Shown: one piece after another, positions 20,304 through 32,031 of the stretch
Layout of the letters: the number at the start of each line of letters is the position of its first letter
Numbering within the stretch: position 1 is the stretch's first letter
Assembly: GCA_002104905.1 (NCBI GenBank)
Contig: MCFE01000241.1
Location: 1 to 64,000 of the forward strand
DNA: 64,000 nt
Source: Basidiobolus meristosporus CBS 931.73
Taxonomy: Eukaryota > Basidiobolomycota > Basidiobolomycetes > Basidiobolales > Basidiobolaceae
Direction of reading: 5' to 3'
The notes under the pieces: generated by a model
The model's database searches: none
The model's input: the letters and a program-made list of their open reading frames with translations, nothing else
What the model was told of the DNA's origin: nothing
Translations under genes and position numbers: made by a program

Positions 20304-20379
20304 CTCCAGTTTGGTTGCTATAATACCAACGCTGACGGTCTCCAGTTTGGTTGCTGTAATACCAACACTGACGGTCTCC
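20304..20379. repeat. 36-bp tandem repeat, two units
   Basis: CTCCAGTTTGGTTGCTATAA begins one unit at 20,304 and a near-identical second at 20,340. It lies about 160-230 bp beyond the stop codon of the minus-strand ORF at 20,537-21,709, so probably in its 3' flank. Confidence 0.7.
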
Positions 20380-20536
20380 AGTGTGACAGTCCTTTGGGTG
20401 CCAATTTTGGATACTCCCGGCATCTGGGAAACAGTCAGTCTTATCCATAATGTATTGTGAGTGGCATCACGTTTAATATATTGTGTTTCTCCTCCGCAAA
20501 CCTTAAGGGCTGGTTTATTAAGCAGCAACATCAACA

Positions 20537-21709
20537 TCAACAAGTTGTCAAACAAGAGCGCTGGCATGTGGCAATTGTTTGACCACGACCTTCCAAATGT
20601 AAATAGGCATAGGTAGTGTTTGGTGAGTTCCCCAAATAAACCACCCGGCTCAATGCAGGAATCTCGCCAATGAGTATCTTGCCATTCACATCTTGATACA
20701 GCCTTGTAACTCTAGTAGTCTTCCTAAACTGGTCTTTTCTGATATCTCTTAATGAATGCCTTGAAATGTATCCCACAATCTCGCCAAACTTGGAAAGTAT
20801 GTTGGCGCTGTTTTGAGAGGGCAGCACTGGTAGAACCGTATTTGAAGGAACTGCTTGCATAACACTTGTGCCATAAGGATCATAGTAAATGTTCGTCTCT
20901 TCCTGTGTAACAGCATACACAAATGTTTCGTCTTTCTGCCTATACTCCAGATTGCCAAGCGTGAACTTGACAACTTGATCCCTTCCAAGGAGCAGATGCC
21001 CAGAAAATCCATGCCGTATGCCAAGCAGAATCTCCCTATAAAATTTGTTCAAATGTGGTATACTGAACACTACCATTGGCTGTTGGTTGGTGATAGCCGC
21101 TTGGAAATACACTGGATGGAAGAGTATACATGTTGCCCCACTGCAGATGGTTCCCTGAATGATGTTCTCACTGAACACATCTTCTAGGCTACGAAGGTCA
21201 AAGTGAAAAGTGGTTGATAAAGCCCTAAAGAAACCTTGCAGGGGGCCGCGCAAATTATTTTCAATCCTCTGGACTATTTGGCAGATTGTATCAGAACCAT
21301 AGTAGTATTCTGCTTCCTGCGTGTCTTGACATTTTGTAATCTGAACCAACACAGATGGATGATCCACATAGAACATATCCAACAATGCGGACCTAGGGCT
21401 AGTGCCTCTCACTGCAAAAATGGCGTTCAAGTGGTCTTCAATGGATTGTATTAGGCTTACTTGAGAAATTATGTACGTAAATCGGCGGAACTCGAAGTGA
21501 TAGCTGGTATCTAGGAGTATATAACCAGTGGCGATATATCTTTCCCCAGAACACACACTAAAGAGAAGCCTGGTGACCACATCATGCGGAGTAAATGCGG
21601 TTGTGGCATCCTGCTTGGTGAACGTCATTTGAAAGCCATGTTCTGGGTACTCAAGAATGGTGCTGGGCTCATCAAGTAGATAAGGTTGAAAGAGATCTTG
21701 GAAATTCAT
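20537..21709 (-). CDS. Orphan 390-residue protein
   Basis: A single uninterrupted ORF runs from the ATG at 21,709 to a stop at 20,537, in DNA with normal CpG content. I do not recognise the family. There is no signal peptide or clear membrane segment. The sequence is mixed hydrophobic and polar without low complexity, with segments such as HFEFRRFTYIISQVSLIQSI, RIENNLRGPLQGFFRALST and GRDQVVKFTLGNLEYRQKDE, which suggests a folded globular protein. Length and uniform composition argue for a real gene. It neighbours the secreted-protein cluster but shares no motif with it. The 3' flank holds a 36-bp tandem repeat. Confidence 0.7.
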   Translation of the reverse strand: MNFQDLFQPYLLDEPSTILEYPEHGFQMTFTKQDATTAFTPHDVVTRLLFSVCSGERYIATGYILLDTSYHFEFRRFTYIISQVSLIQSIEDHLNAIFAVRGTSPRSALLDMFYVDHPSVLVQITKCQDTQEAEYYYGSDTICQIVQRIENNLRGPLQGFFRALSTTFHFDLRSLEDVFSENIIQGTICSGATCILFHPVYFQAAITNQQPMVVFSIPHLNKFYREILLGIRHGFSGHLLLGRDQVVKFTLGNLEYRQKDETFVYAVTQEETNIYYDPYGTSVMQAVPSNTVLPVLPSQNSANILSKFGEIVGYISRHSLRDIRKDQFRKTTRVTRLYQDVNGKILIGEIPALSRVVYLGNSPNTTYAYLHLEGRGQTIATCQRSCLTTC

Positions 21710-24676
21710 TTAGATCTGATGAAAGGACGGAATACTTCAGGAGATGTCTGGACGCTGGTTTTATTGCGGTTAGCCCCAACAATCCCATGACTTACACCCT
21801 ATTGACTGTCTCTCCCGGGGGTGACTGTCTTGATCCCCAGCACATTAGTCCGTATCACCATGGTGCATCCCGGTGTTGTCAAATCCAGTTGCTACGCATG
21901 GTACCATATCCCAATAGGGATTGAATAGGTAAAAAAATACCGGAAAACAATGTTGCCTTTGATAAATTCAGTTGTCAGGAATGATGAGTGTTTCAGAGTA
22001 CTCCATATGCTTGCTGCGGGAAAAAACGAATCATTCCCTTGACAGCACTGGTGAGGTCATTCAAATCAACGATTGAATTGATGCTTGGCGCTTTTGGTTT
22101 TCAAGCACACTGAATTGGATCAATATCATCACTTGCCCACAGCATCTGATGCTTGAACTTAATTTTGTCATAGCTGTCAACGTTATCATTCTGTCAAAAA
22201 CAATGGGAAGTAAATATCATTGGATGCACAAAAGATGGATGCTGCAGCTGTAGTGGGTATCTTGAAGATACCTGTGGCTCTACAGATTTAATTTGATGAC
22301 TGATTGAATGTAAAGGTGGCATTATTCGCTACCCAAAAATTGGGCAATGTATCAGTAAAGTATAAGGCGGTCATAAGGTCATGTGAACAGGTTTGGGGCC
22401 CTTTGGTCAGCTTTAATACAATATTACTGTGCAGAGTCCCACCACATGGGTGATATCGTCAAAACCAATTCCTGTCAGAAAATAAGGACAAGAAATACTA
22501 AAGCTTATTACTATGTTTGTCCAATGTAAGCTTACTCTGACTAGTCTAAGGCTCTAGCAAAATAACCCTAGACTACCATTGCTTTCTACCACATAATCTC
22601 AACTTCTAGATGTTTTAGCAATGGGTACTTCAGTCCATCTAACCAATCTCTCATTGCTTTGTAGGGTGTCAATATGTACTGCAGCATTCTTCAGCTTAAA
22701 ATGCATAAACTAGTGGCTAAAAAAAGATTCAAGGCACCGCATGCATGTGTGTACACATATTCCATTAGAATTTATTGCAAATAAGTGGCCAACTACCTAA
22801 CTTGTATATGGTGTGGATTCAGGAAAAAAGACTGAGTTTGTACAAAATAGAGTTACTTCATGTATTTTAGAGTCTTTGGTAATCGTAGCAAAAATAAGAT
22901 GTATGCATTGCTGCTTATTTATCCACAAAAGATCCCCACTGCATTCTCAGGGTTGTGCCTAACATTCTGATTTAGCTCCATCTATAAAATCAGTAACTAT
23001 GAAAAATCTTGTACATAATTTCAATGACACTACGCTGGTATTCTGGCAGTATTTTATTGGTGTTCAGCTGATGTTTTTCCTTCAATCATTCATATTAGTG
23101 GAAGCAATGAGTAGAAGGTTTGTACTGTTCATGGGAATTACAAAGCCAATAAATCTACTTTGAGTGACATTAAACCCCCAGAACAAACTAGCAATGGAAT
23201 GCACTGCAAATCTAGCCATTCACCGAATCCCTTCAATACTTTCAGCATGAAGCATAATACATCGCACCATGCGCTAAGAAGTATATTTACCCATATACTA
23301 CCTAGAAATAAGTACCATCTCGTATCAGCACGGAGGAAGAGTAAATTGAAGTACATGTGTATGATGTGTAGAAGCAGCATATCAAAATAGAGGATACATC
23401 AATGTGTCAAAGTATTGGAAATCTAAATGAAGTATGCTTGATTGATATTTGAGCGTGGGCACGGTTCTGGGGAGGTATAGAATTTTGGTTGTTTCAGAAC
23501 ATCGATCTATCTTCCAAACAGTAATACCTGATGATGAGCAAAAACAGCGGAAACCAACTATGGCTAATTCATTTATAGACAATATCTGTGTGATCTATTG
23601 TCTTTGTGCGGCCTTATTTGTAGTGTATGTTAAGGTCAGATAACTCGCCACGGTTGAGATATCCCGGTTTGCAACAGCACAAATTGGCACAGAGCTATTT
23701 TTAGTAATACCGACCGGATTATGATCTGTGGTGTCTCATAGGCTGCAGATCACCGATATACCATGTGCAAGCCCCTATACTGGTGGTGTATGGCAGTAAC
23801 CAAACTCCCTTACCCAGTGGGCGCATCACCTGTGCCTCATGAGGGCATCCGCGATGAGGGAAAATCCATATGGGCTTACAACATGAGTCCGCGTCTGATT
23901 TCTGGAACTGGCTTGGGTTTGGCTACAATCAATAAGTAAGCGATCGAGTGCGAGGTACTGGTAGTGTGCGGGGGGCGGGGTGGCCTAAGAGATGGTCACG
24001 GTCGGATAGTCGGGGCTTCAGATTGCCCCAGAAACCACCGTCTATTGAGTAGGTGGCTTACTGAAAATGACTGTGTCAAATCTCGCTTGCATTGGGCTGT
24101 ATCCTCCCCATCAAACCCTTTAGAACGGATTGCCAATACGATGACTCACAGCCAGATTACCGCAAGCACTGCATCACAACCCAAGAAAATCAGGTATCAG
24201 CCTCTAGGCTTGACCAGTGCATGTGGCCAATGGTGACTGACCATCGCAAGATAATGTGGCACTTTCAGCAGTATTGATTTGGAGGATCAGAAACTTGCCC
24301 ACAGCCGACGCCCGGAGCGAGAGAATCGCCCTTGTCACCAGTGAAAATCAATATACACACGGCAGTGTTGATGTCTCACTCCCAGGATTCCCAGCATTGC
24401 CTTCTAGGCAATGAGATGGGGATGAGTGCTCTTGGACGCTCTGCGGCTAGGATCCAATTGCCCCATTTGTACAACCTGTTCATTTTACACATGTGGTGAT
24501 ACCTGGGTTTAAATATACTAATGGCTTATATTGCAGTTGCACAATGAATTCCATCATCATTATGTTGTGAGCACCCTGTACCCGCTTCTTGGATTCTCTG
24601 CAGTATATCATCGGCGCGGTGGTGCCTCGGAGAATGCTATTTACTCATTTCCCGTGTACTCCCTCCACCCAGCATC
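21710..24676. other. Intergenic region, no gene assigned
   Basis: About 3 kb without a convincing ORF. 22,990-23,110 contains a degraded piece resembling the CCCC-terminus MITE interior (TATGAAAAATC, CTGGTATTCTGGCAGTATT). 23,400-24,500 has ordinary CpG content and only short ORFs. GGTTTAAATATAC at about 24,506 lies 170 bp before the transporter start and could be part of its promoter. Confidence 0.45.
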
Positions 24677-27600
24677 ATGCCTACAGCCTTCTGTGACTCG
24701 GAGGGATGGGCTGTTTTTAGTTCCCAGCGCTCGATGGATTTTACGACGTGCTTTCAAGATAGGTACTTCAACCATACTCGTCTCTCACGGGGATTCTTGG
24801 CCGTATTCTAACGCCCTTGTCAATCGACCTTCAGCGTCATCACCTTGATTCCTAGCCTGGTTCTACTCATCCTCTTATCACCTCGCCTTCTCCATGTGAT
24901 TGGTAAAGGCCGCCTCGAGGGTGTTCGAACCAACGCAGTGTTCTATGTTAAGATGCTGGGAGTCTTGGCAACCTTTGCAGTCCAACTGGCACTGCTAATT
25001 GAGATTGCGACACAGCCTGAAGGGTTCGGAGCCTCCGCGGTACTGTCCACGGTCTTGTATTTGCTCTCTATCGTAAGTGGGATACCATATTTTCTGGAAA
25101 GGCAGTGCAAAGCTTAGGCTCGTATTGGATTTCTGTTTATATTTGTGTGGCCTTCAACTCGAGCTCTCTTATTCATTCCCTCAATTTTCCCGAGAACAGC
25201 TTGGGGCGGCCTTGTTGGACTACTACGAGTTTTTCAACATGGTCCATCCTTCCAGTGGCCTCATCCTCTACTGGCTTTTCACCTGGTTGATCTCCATCTT
25301 CCCTACCAGGTCCTGGGCCTTGAGCTCACCAAACGGCCTCCACGATGAGATGCCCTTGCTCAAGCTCGTCTTCACGATCCTGGCATTTGTCATCTTTCTG
25401 CTCGAGAACGTCCCAAAGCCTAACCGCGGCATGCTTAAGCGCCCCAATGGCGAGCTTGTGATCCAGTCAAACCCATCCCCTGAGCCAGCATCCAACTATT
25501 TCGCCAAGATCACGTTCTTTTGGGTACTGCCGTTGCTGAGACTGGGGAAGAGAAAGGCCCTGAAGATGGAGGATATATACAGTGTTCATCCAAAGCTGCT
25601 CTCGTATCCGTTGTACCTGACCTCCAAAGCCAAGATGGATGCGGACGAGGCCATCGTGTTACAGCAGATCAAGGATGCTAAAGAGAACAACGTCGCCGCC
25701 AAAGTCGAGAAGGGAAAGATCAACCTTATCGGAACAGTTTTACACACCATCGGCTATGGCTTCATGGCTGCTGTGGTCCCCAGGGTTCTCTACATTTGCG
25801 CTCTCTACGTCCGCCCTGCCTTATTCTCCAACCTGATTGCTTTCGTGACCAGCTACAGCGAGGCGGCTAAGCTCAGCGGCACGCAGCCACAGGATCCCTG
25901 GGTTGGGTATGGTTTGCTGATCGCCGTGTTTACCACCGCGGTGCTAAGCAGTTTGTTTGACGGTCAATACCAGAACATCTGCTATAACTCCAGTCTTAAG
26001 GCCCGCGGTGTCTTGGTCACGCTGATCTACAGAAAAGCCTTGCGCCTTAGCTCCACGAACAAGCAGGAAGGCATGGGATCGATCGTGAACCACATGAGCA
26101 CGGATGTGGACAACCTTGTGAACTTCTTCCAGTTGGTTCATCTCTCGTGGAGCTGTGTCGTGGAGGTAATCGTGGTGCTTGTGCTCCTCTACGCTCAAGT
26201 CCGTTTTGCCGTCTTTGCCAGTGTTGCTGTGCTGGCTGTCATGATGGTCACCTGCGGTGTCGCGACTCCCAACTTTTCAAAGTACCAGGGGGCCATGATG
26301 AAGAGCTCGGACAAGCGCATGAAGCTCATCTCCGAGCTGGTGAACTACATGAAATCCATCAAACTCTATGCCTGGGAATCTTACTTTGTCCAAAAGATCG
26401 AGAAAATCCGGTTAGAGCAGCTGAATAACCTTCGATCATCCTACTACTGGATTACCTTCGTGTGTGTCCTCATGAACTCGATCGTGCCCTTTTCTACGTT
26501 TGCCACCCTCTGTGTGTACACAGCCATAGCCACCGAGTCGGAGCCCCTCAACATTCAACGCATCTTCACGACCATAACTCTGTTGAACATGCTGCAGGAG
26601 CCTGTCGAAGCTATCAGCAGTTCACTGACCGCCATCTTTACCGGCAAGGTCGCCTACAGCCGTCTGAGAGACTTTCTGAACTCCGAGGAGATCGACGATG
26701 AGAACGTGATCAAGACTGCAGATAAGACTGCCTCCGAACTGGCGTACCAGATTCGGGACGGTACCTTTGGGTGGTACACCCCTGAGGCCATTCGAGCGGC
26801 AGCGGACAAGAGTGAGAAGGAATCCTCGGAGAAGGCGACGGGCGAGACCAGGGAGGCTGGGGATATCAAGGAGAAACAAAATGGTAAGATGGAGGCCGAA
26901 CTTTCGGATACGAAAACCGTCACTGCCTCCTCGACAGCCGACGAGAAGCCATTGGTAAAGGCTGAGGCTGAGGCTGATGGCCCAATCGAAAATGCAACTG
27001 ACAAAATGGGACCAGTGTTGCATGATATCAACCTGCAGATCAAACGCGGATCTCTGACTGCGGTGGTCGGCCGAGTCGGCGAGGGGAAATCTTCATTGGT
27101 GGGGGCGTTGCTGGGCGAGATGCATCGCTACTCTGGATCAGTTCACGCGTATGGATCGCTGGCATATGTGGCTCAATCGGCCTGGATCTTGAACGACACG
27201 GTGCGCAACAACATCTTGTTTGGCAGGCCCTACGACAAGGAGAGGTATCTAAGCACCATCCGGGCCTGCGCCTTGGTCCCCGACCTGAAGATGCTGATAA
27301 ACAGTGACAAAACCGTCATTGGCGAAAAGGTAGGGTGATTCAGCAGCAACCAGAGTGATTTCGATCCGCAATTCTCACCAACCCTGTTTCTTATTGAAAA
27401 CTCGCTCGTAGGGTATCAATCTGTCTGGTGGCCAAAAGCAGCGCATCTCCATTGCCCGGGCTGTCTATGCAGACGCGGATGTTTATATCCTGGACGACCC
27501 CCTGTCCGCAGTCGACGCTCATGTTGACAGGCACATTTTTGATCACGCGCTGTCAACCATCCTGGCCGGGAAGACTCGTGTCTTGATCACTAATGGCGCC

Positions 27601-29706
27601 AAGCATTTGCACAAGGTCGATCAGATTGTGGTTATCAAGCAAGGAAGGATCTCGCAGGATGGCCCATATGACGCGCTGATCACAGATGTTGAAGGCGACC
27701 TGTTCCGACTGATCCATGAGAGCCAGGCTGTTGCAGCAGCCAAGGAAGAGTCCCGGCGCGCGGAAGGGGAGGAGGCCGGGGGGTCCAGTGATGACTTGAG
27801 TGCACCGTCTGATGAAGACAAGGCTGCCCATAAGGTCCAACGCGATCTGGATCGTTCCGAGATGAGGCCATCAGATCCATCCACGATTGACGGGGATGAC
27901 ATCGAGTTGGATGAAAAGGACGAGGTTGATGAAGAAGTCGTCGCACAGGGTAGTGTCGGATGGAGAGTCTACCGATTTTATCTTTCCACCGTGAACGCGT
28001 TTGTCTTGCTCTCCTTCGTTTTTGTCGCGCTCTGCTACCTAGTCGTCCAGATCATGACACAGATCTGGTTGCAGCGCTGGGGTAACGAAAATACCCTAGC
28101 CGAGGCACAGAACACAGCACCCCCACACTCGACGCAATACTGGATCCTGACCTACTTCGCATGGATTCTTTGCACCGCCATCATACTGACCTTTACGGTC
28201 TTTGCCTCAATGACTATCATGGCTCGGAAGGCCTCCAAGAAGCTGCATAGCAGTATGCTGGGGCCACTGATCCGGTCCCCCATGAGCTTCTTCGATGTCA
28301 CCTCGTCTGGCAAGATCGTCAACCGTTTTGCCCACGACATCACTGCGGTGGACATCAGTTTACCCCTCCAGTTCCTGAACCTGCTATTTTTTCTCATGAT
28401 GGCTGCCAACATCTTCGTGTTCTGCATCATTGCCTCGCCTTACTTCGCCCTGATCATGATTCCCTTGGCCTACGGATACTACATCCTTGGAGGGTTCTTC
28501 CTGGTCTCCAACCGGGAACTGAAGCGACTGGACTCCGCAGTGCGTTCACCCATGTACGCGCATTTCGGGGAAACCCTGGAGGGCCTGGTGACTATACGGG
28601 CCTATCGTGACGCGGACCGCTTCGCTATCCAGGCCACCACCTTCCTCGACCGATCCCAGCAGACAGGCTACTTGATCAACTCCACGAAACGTTGGCTGCA
28701 GATAATGCTTGACCAGATGAGTGTGCTCGTCCTTTGTCTGGTCGCCCTCCTGGCCATTGTGCAGCGCAACTCCTCCAGCTCCTCCTTTTTCGCCGTGGTG
28801 TTGTCCCAGATCGGGTCCTTGACCATTGTGATGAGCCAGATCCTGAGCCAGTGCTGCAATCTGGAGACCTCGGTTGTCTCCGTGGAGCGTATCAGGGAAT
28901 ACTCGGAGCTCAAGCCCGAGGCCCGGGATGTGATCCCCGATTCCACCACTGATCCCGACTGGCCGCAACGCGGGGAGATCTCCTTCAACAATTACTCCAC
29001 ACGGTACCGCGAGGGTCTGGACTTGGTTCTGAAGGGGGTCAATTTCACAGTGAAGGCCGGAGAGCGGGTCGGTATCGTCGGCCGCACCGGGGCTGGCAAG
29101 TCCAGTGTGACATTGGCCTTGTTCCGCCTTATAGAAGCCGCCGAGGGAACAATCACCATCGACGGCCTGGACATATCCACTTTGGGTCTGCGGGAACTCC
29201 GGTCTAGATTGACCATCATCCCGCAGGATCCATTCCTACTCGCGGCCACCGTGCGGGAGAATCTCGACCCGTACAACAGGTACACAGACGCAGAGCTCTG
29301 GGCGGCGCTAGATTCCGCATCGCTCAAGAGCTACGTCTCCAGCCTGCCGGAAGGCCTCTCGGCCGGGATAGAAAACGGTGGCGAGAATATGTCCCTCGGT
29401 CAGCGGCAATTGATGAGCCTTGCCCGGGCCATGCTGACCAAGGGGCATGCGCACATCCTCTGTCTCGACGAAGCCACCGCGGCCATTGACATCGAGACGG
29501 ACAATGCGATCCAACGAGCGCTGAGACGGGAGTTCACCAACTGCACCGTGCTCACCATCGCCCATCGCATCAACACCATCATGGACAGCGACCGAATCCT
29601 GGTCTTGGACCAGGGCCGCGTCGTGGAGTACGACAGCCCTCAGGTGTTGCTCAGCAATCCCGAGGGGATCTTTTACAGCCTAGCTACCAAGAGTGGGAGT
29701 GCTTAG
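24677..29706 (+). CDS. ABCC (MRP/Ycf1-type) ABC transporter, four exons
   Basis: Proposed exons are 24,677-24,762, 24,835-25,072, 25,200-27,329 and 27,412-29,706, giving 1,582 residues, the usual length for a full ABCC protein. These ATP-driven pumps move glutathione conjugates, metals or organic anions across vacuolar or plasma membranes; the substrate here is unknown. Order: TMD0 (start MPTAFCDSEGWAVFSS, typical of MRPs), TMD1, NBD1 (Walker A GRVGEGKSS about 732, signature NLSGGQ 821-826, Walker B ending DD 846-847), TMD2, NBD2 (Walker A GRTGAGKSS about 1,375, MSLGQRQ about 1,478, LDEAT with Glu1505, His1536). NBD1 has Asp for the catalytic Glu, normal for ABCC, but also Asn879 where the switch-loop His is expected. 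A charged insert of about 75 residues (634-709) separates the aromatic A-loop region from Walker A. No frame damage was seen. Confidence 0.9.
24763..24834 (+). other. Intron 1 of the ABC transporter
   Basis: 72 nt, donor GTACTT, branch-like TTCTAACGC 28 nt before the acceptor TTCAG. Removing it joins ...TTCFQD to SVITLIPSL and bypasses an in-frame TAA. Confidence 0.8.
25073..25199 (+). other. Intron 2 of the ABC transporter
   Basis: 127 nt, donor GTAAGT, pyrimidine-rich run before the acceptor GAACAG. Splicing gives VLYLLSI-LGAALLDYYEFF in TMD0. A shorter alternative ending CAAAG at 25,112 also keeps frame but would be a 40-nt intron with a poor acceptor context. Confidence 0.65.
27330..27411 (+). 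other. Intron 3 of the ABC transporter
   Basis: 82 nt, donor GTAGGG and acceptor CTCGTAG. It lies immediately before the NBD1 signature motif, joining TVIGEK to GINLSGGQ. Confidence 0.85.
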
Positions 29707-30606
29707 GATTCGCTTCCGACCTGGCGCTCACCAGGAACTTCCCAGATGCTTTGGAAGTGGCAACCAGCACCTAGTACATAGCATGTGGCATACAGCATTA
29801 GCCTTGGTATCTCCTCGGATGATTCGAAAGAACCATTCAACGTTGCCCCGCTGTCCCAATCTCTACCCCCCCCCCCCCGATATTGTCCCTTCACTCACGA
29901 ATTCAATTTTCGCATCAGTCTATCTTCGGAATGGACAATTGGAGAAATAAATTTTTGATAGGTTCCTCCTTACGCTGTCTTTGCATCATCAGCTACGGAC
30001 CACCGGGACATGTGATATTGTGTAACGTGCTCCTCCATGCATATGGTATGGGGTGAGCCTGACGATCTTTCCTTTTCCAAACCGAAACCCCCCAGTCACG
30101 AACCAAACCCCATGGACACGGCAACGGGATGCGATTGGTGTGGTGGTAGGGGGGGGGATCCACCGGTGGTCGTGTCACACCATTGTGCCATGAGGGGACT
30201 TGGAGGTGAGGTACGGCCCTCACATGATTGTGCTTGGTGGACCATTTCCCAAAATGGGTGCCACCGAACTGATCACCCTGGACAGCGGGATTGGCCAGGT
30301 GGTGTCCGGATTTATGCCGCCTCTGGGTCTCAGGCCATTTCGTGGGACGCTGTTAATGAAGAGCACCACCAACATCTTCTAATCATCTCCCCCACACATC
30401 CCAACCATAAATCCATGATAGCCAGCGATTTCATGAAGCGGGATTCCTTCCAGGTTGCTCGGGGATCTGTTGGACAGATGATTGCCGGGATTTCTCTCAC
30501 CTGTGGTAAAGATTGGGTCCCAATCAAAGAAGCTCGGAGGTACCTCATTCAATATGACTGGGCCTGTTGCAGCAAGGTGGCGTGGGTAAAACTCCACTAA
30601 ATTTAG
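29707..30606. other. Downstream intergenic region
   Basis: No supported gene. A C-rich run lies at about 29,866-29,878 and G-rich runs near 30,150. A 187-codon ORF (30,037-30,600) is rich in W, C and H without any motif and is probably chance. Confidence 0.45.
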
Positions 30607-30917
30607 CCCCTGTGAAAATTCTCATCACTTGGAGTTCATTGGATAATCTGCTGGTATTCAAATGGTATTTTGTTGGCATGCAGCTGGTGTTTTTCCTCTA
30701 AATTATTAGATGCAAATCCTGATATAAGTCATGTGTAGCTTATTATCAAATTTGGTATGGATGTCAGTTGGCCTAACCTCATGCTATAAAACAGGTCTTC
30801 TTGTCTGTCAAACAGCTAGAACCCATTTTATCAATCATTGCAGGTTCAGAAATACTTGGAATTCTGCTGATACTATGATGATTTTCTGCTGGCCTTTAGT
30901 TGACTTTTTCCCAAGGG
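30607..30917. mobile_element. CCCC-terminus MITE with TAG duplication
   Basis: The ends are CCCCTGTGAAAA and TTTTTCCCAAGGG, imperfect inverted repeats, flanked on both sides by TAG. 311 bp, non-coding, same interior as the copies at 2,449, 49,158 and 51,203. Confidence 0.7.
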
Positions 30918-31185
30918 TAGCTCCATAGATGGTCTGGTGCATATGCCAACATGTGGAGGCCATCTTCATCCCATTGCATCAGGAATTGTTATTGGGCTTC
31001 TACCTGCCTTTTCTTAATTACATGGAGCATTTGCGCTCCTAATCACTTCCATTATATCAAGGGCTCTTGCTGTTAGTTGCTTGAAGGGATTTGCCATTTG
31101 TGGCTTAGATTTCACAAAAAACCTGCTGAACACTGCCTTTGAAAACAACAGTGACAATCCTGTTGAACAGCCATCACAAAACTTA
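30918..31185. other. Short unassigned stretch
   Basis: 268 bp with no recognisable gene. It lies between a MITE and copia LTR pieces and is probably degraded repeat. Confidence 0.35.
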
Positions 31186-31535
31186 GGCCCCATACACAAA
31201 AGAAAATAATGCTGTTGCAAGAGTCTTGGAGATGCTGAAAGTGATTTGGAGTGCAACTGGGTAATGTGGTTGTCACTTAATGGTTTATTGTATGTGAAAG
31301 TTGCACTCCTACATTACATGGTCTTGGCAAAACAAATATGTGGATTATTTTAAGAAAGGCCCCATACACAAAAGGAAATAATGCTGTTGCAAGAGTCTTG
31401 GAGATGCTGAAAGTGATTTGGAGTGCAACTGGGTAATGTGGTTGTCACTTAATGGTTTATTGTATGTGAAAGTTGCACTCCTACATTACATGGTCTTGGC
31501 AAAACAAATATGTGGATTATTTTAAGAAAGGCCCC
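31186..31535 (+). repeat. 172-bp tandem duplication of copia LTR sequence
   Basis: GGCCCCATACACAAAA at 31,186 recurs at 31,358, and a third start (GGCCCCATATACAAG) at 31,530, giving an exact 172-bp period twice. The two units look identical apart from the edges. They contain CAAGAGTCTTGGAGATGCTG, the degraded end of the copia LTR seen at 34,792. A recent duplication inside an old LTR. Confidence 0.75.
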
Positions 31536-32031
31536 ATATACAAGTGTGCTAGTTTGGGGTCTTGAAATAAAGTAATGGGCACCTTTTGACATAAGCCTAA
31601 GTACTTAAGAAGCTTTCTTAACTGTATTGCTTTGATTGTAGCTTCACAGGCTGCTATATGCTCTGCTGCTGTGGTCAAAAGTGCAAGGGTTTGCTGCTCT
31701 CTTGAAATCCATGATATTACTCCTTTAGAGTAAAAAAGGTGTATCCTGTGGTGCATCTTCTGTCTTCTAAGTTTTGTCCCCAATCACCATCAGAGTATCC
31801 CACAAGATTCTGTTCTGAATCCCTATGAGTGTATCTTAAGCAGATATCAGCAGCTCCTTTTAGATATCTAAAAATCTGCTTAACTGCTGCAGTATGATCA
31901 GATACATTGCTCTGATTATGCTGGCTGACAACTCCCACTGAGTATAAGATATTTGGACATGTTCCAAGCATGATATACACCAGACTGCTAACCATGGATT
32001 GATAAGGTAATCCCTGGCTTTCATATGGTAC
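31536..32031 (-). pseudogene. Copia reverse transcriptase/RNase H fragment
   Basis: The minus strand reads VPYESQGLPYQSMVSSLVYI, NQSNVSDHTAAVKQIFRYLK, GYSDGDWGQNLEDRRCTTGY and, in a shifted frame, REQQTLALLTTAAEHIAACE, the order of the end of copia RT and the RNase H domain. The catalytic YADD region is absent. The 3' end is cut at the LTR fragments; the 5' side meets a solo LTR at 32,032. Confidence 0.75.

Noticed and set aside
25073-25112. 40-nt version of transporter intron 2
   Set aside because: It keeps frame, but the acceptor CAAAG lacks a pyrimidine tract and the extra peptide does not improve the TMD0 pattern; the 127-nt intron is preferred. cDNA would decide.
26622-27043. Long minus-strand ORFs within the transporter (also 27,553-27,946, 28,546-28,991)
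   Set aside because: Antisense shadows of a conserved coding exon; no independent motif.
30037-30600. 187-codon ORF downstream of the transporter
   Set aside because: Composition is rich in W, C, H and P with no domain, no paralogue and overlapping ORFs on the other strand; it looks like chance in GC-richer DNA.
31190-31535. Reading the 172-bp repeat as a satellite
   Set aside because: Only two units plus a junction, derived from LTR sequence; no longer array is present.
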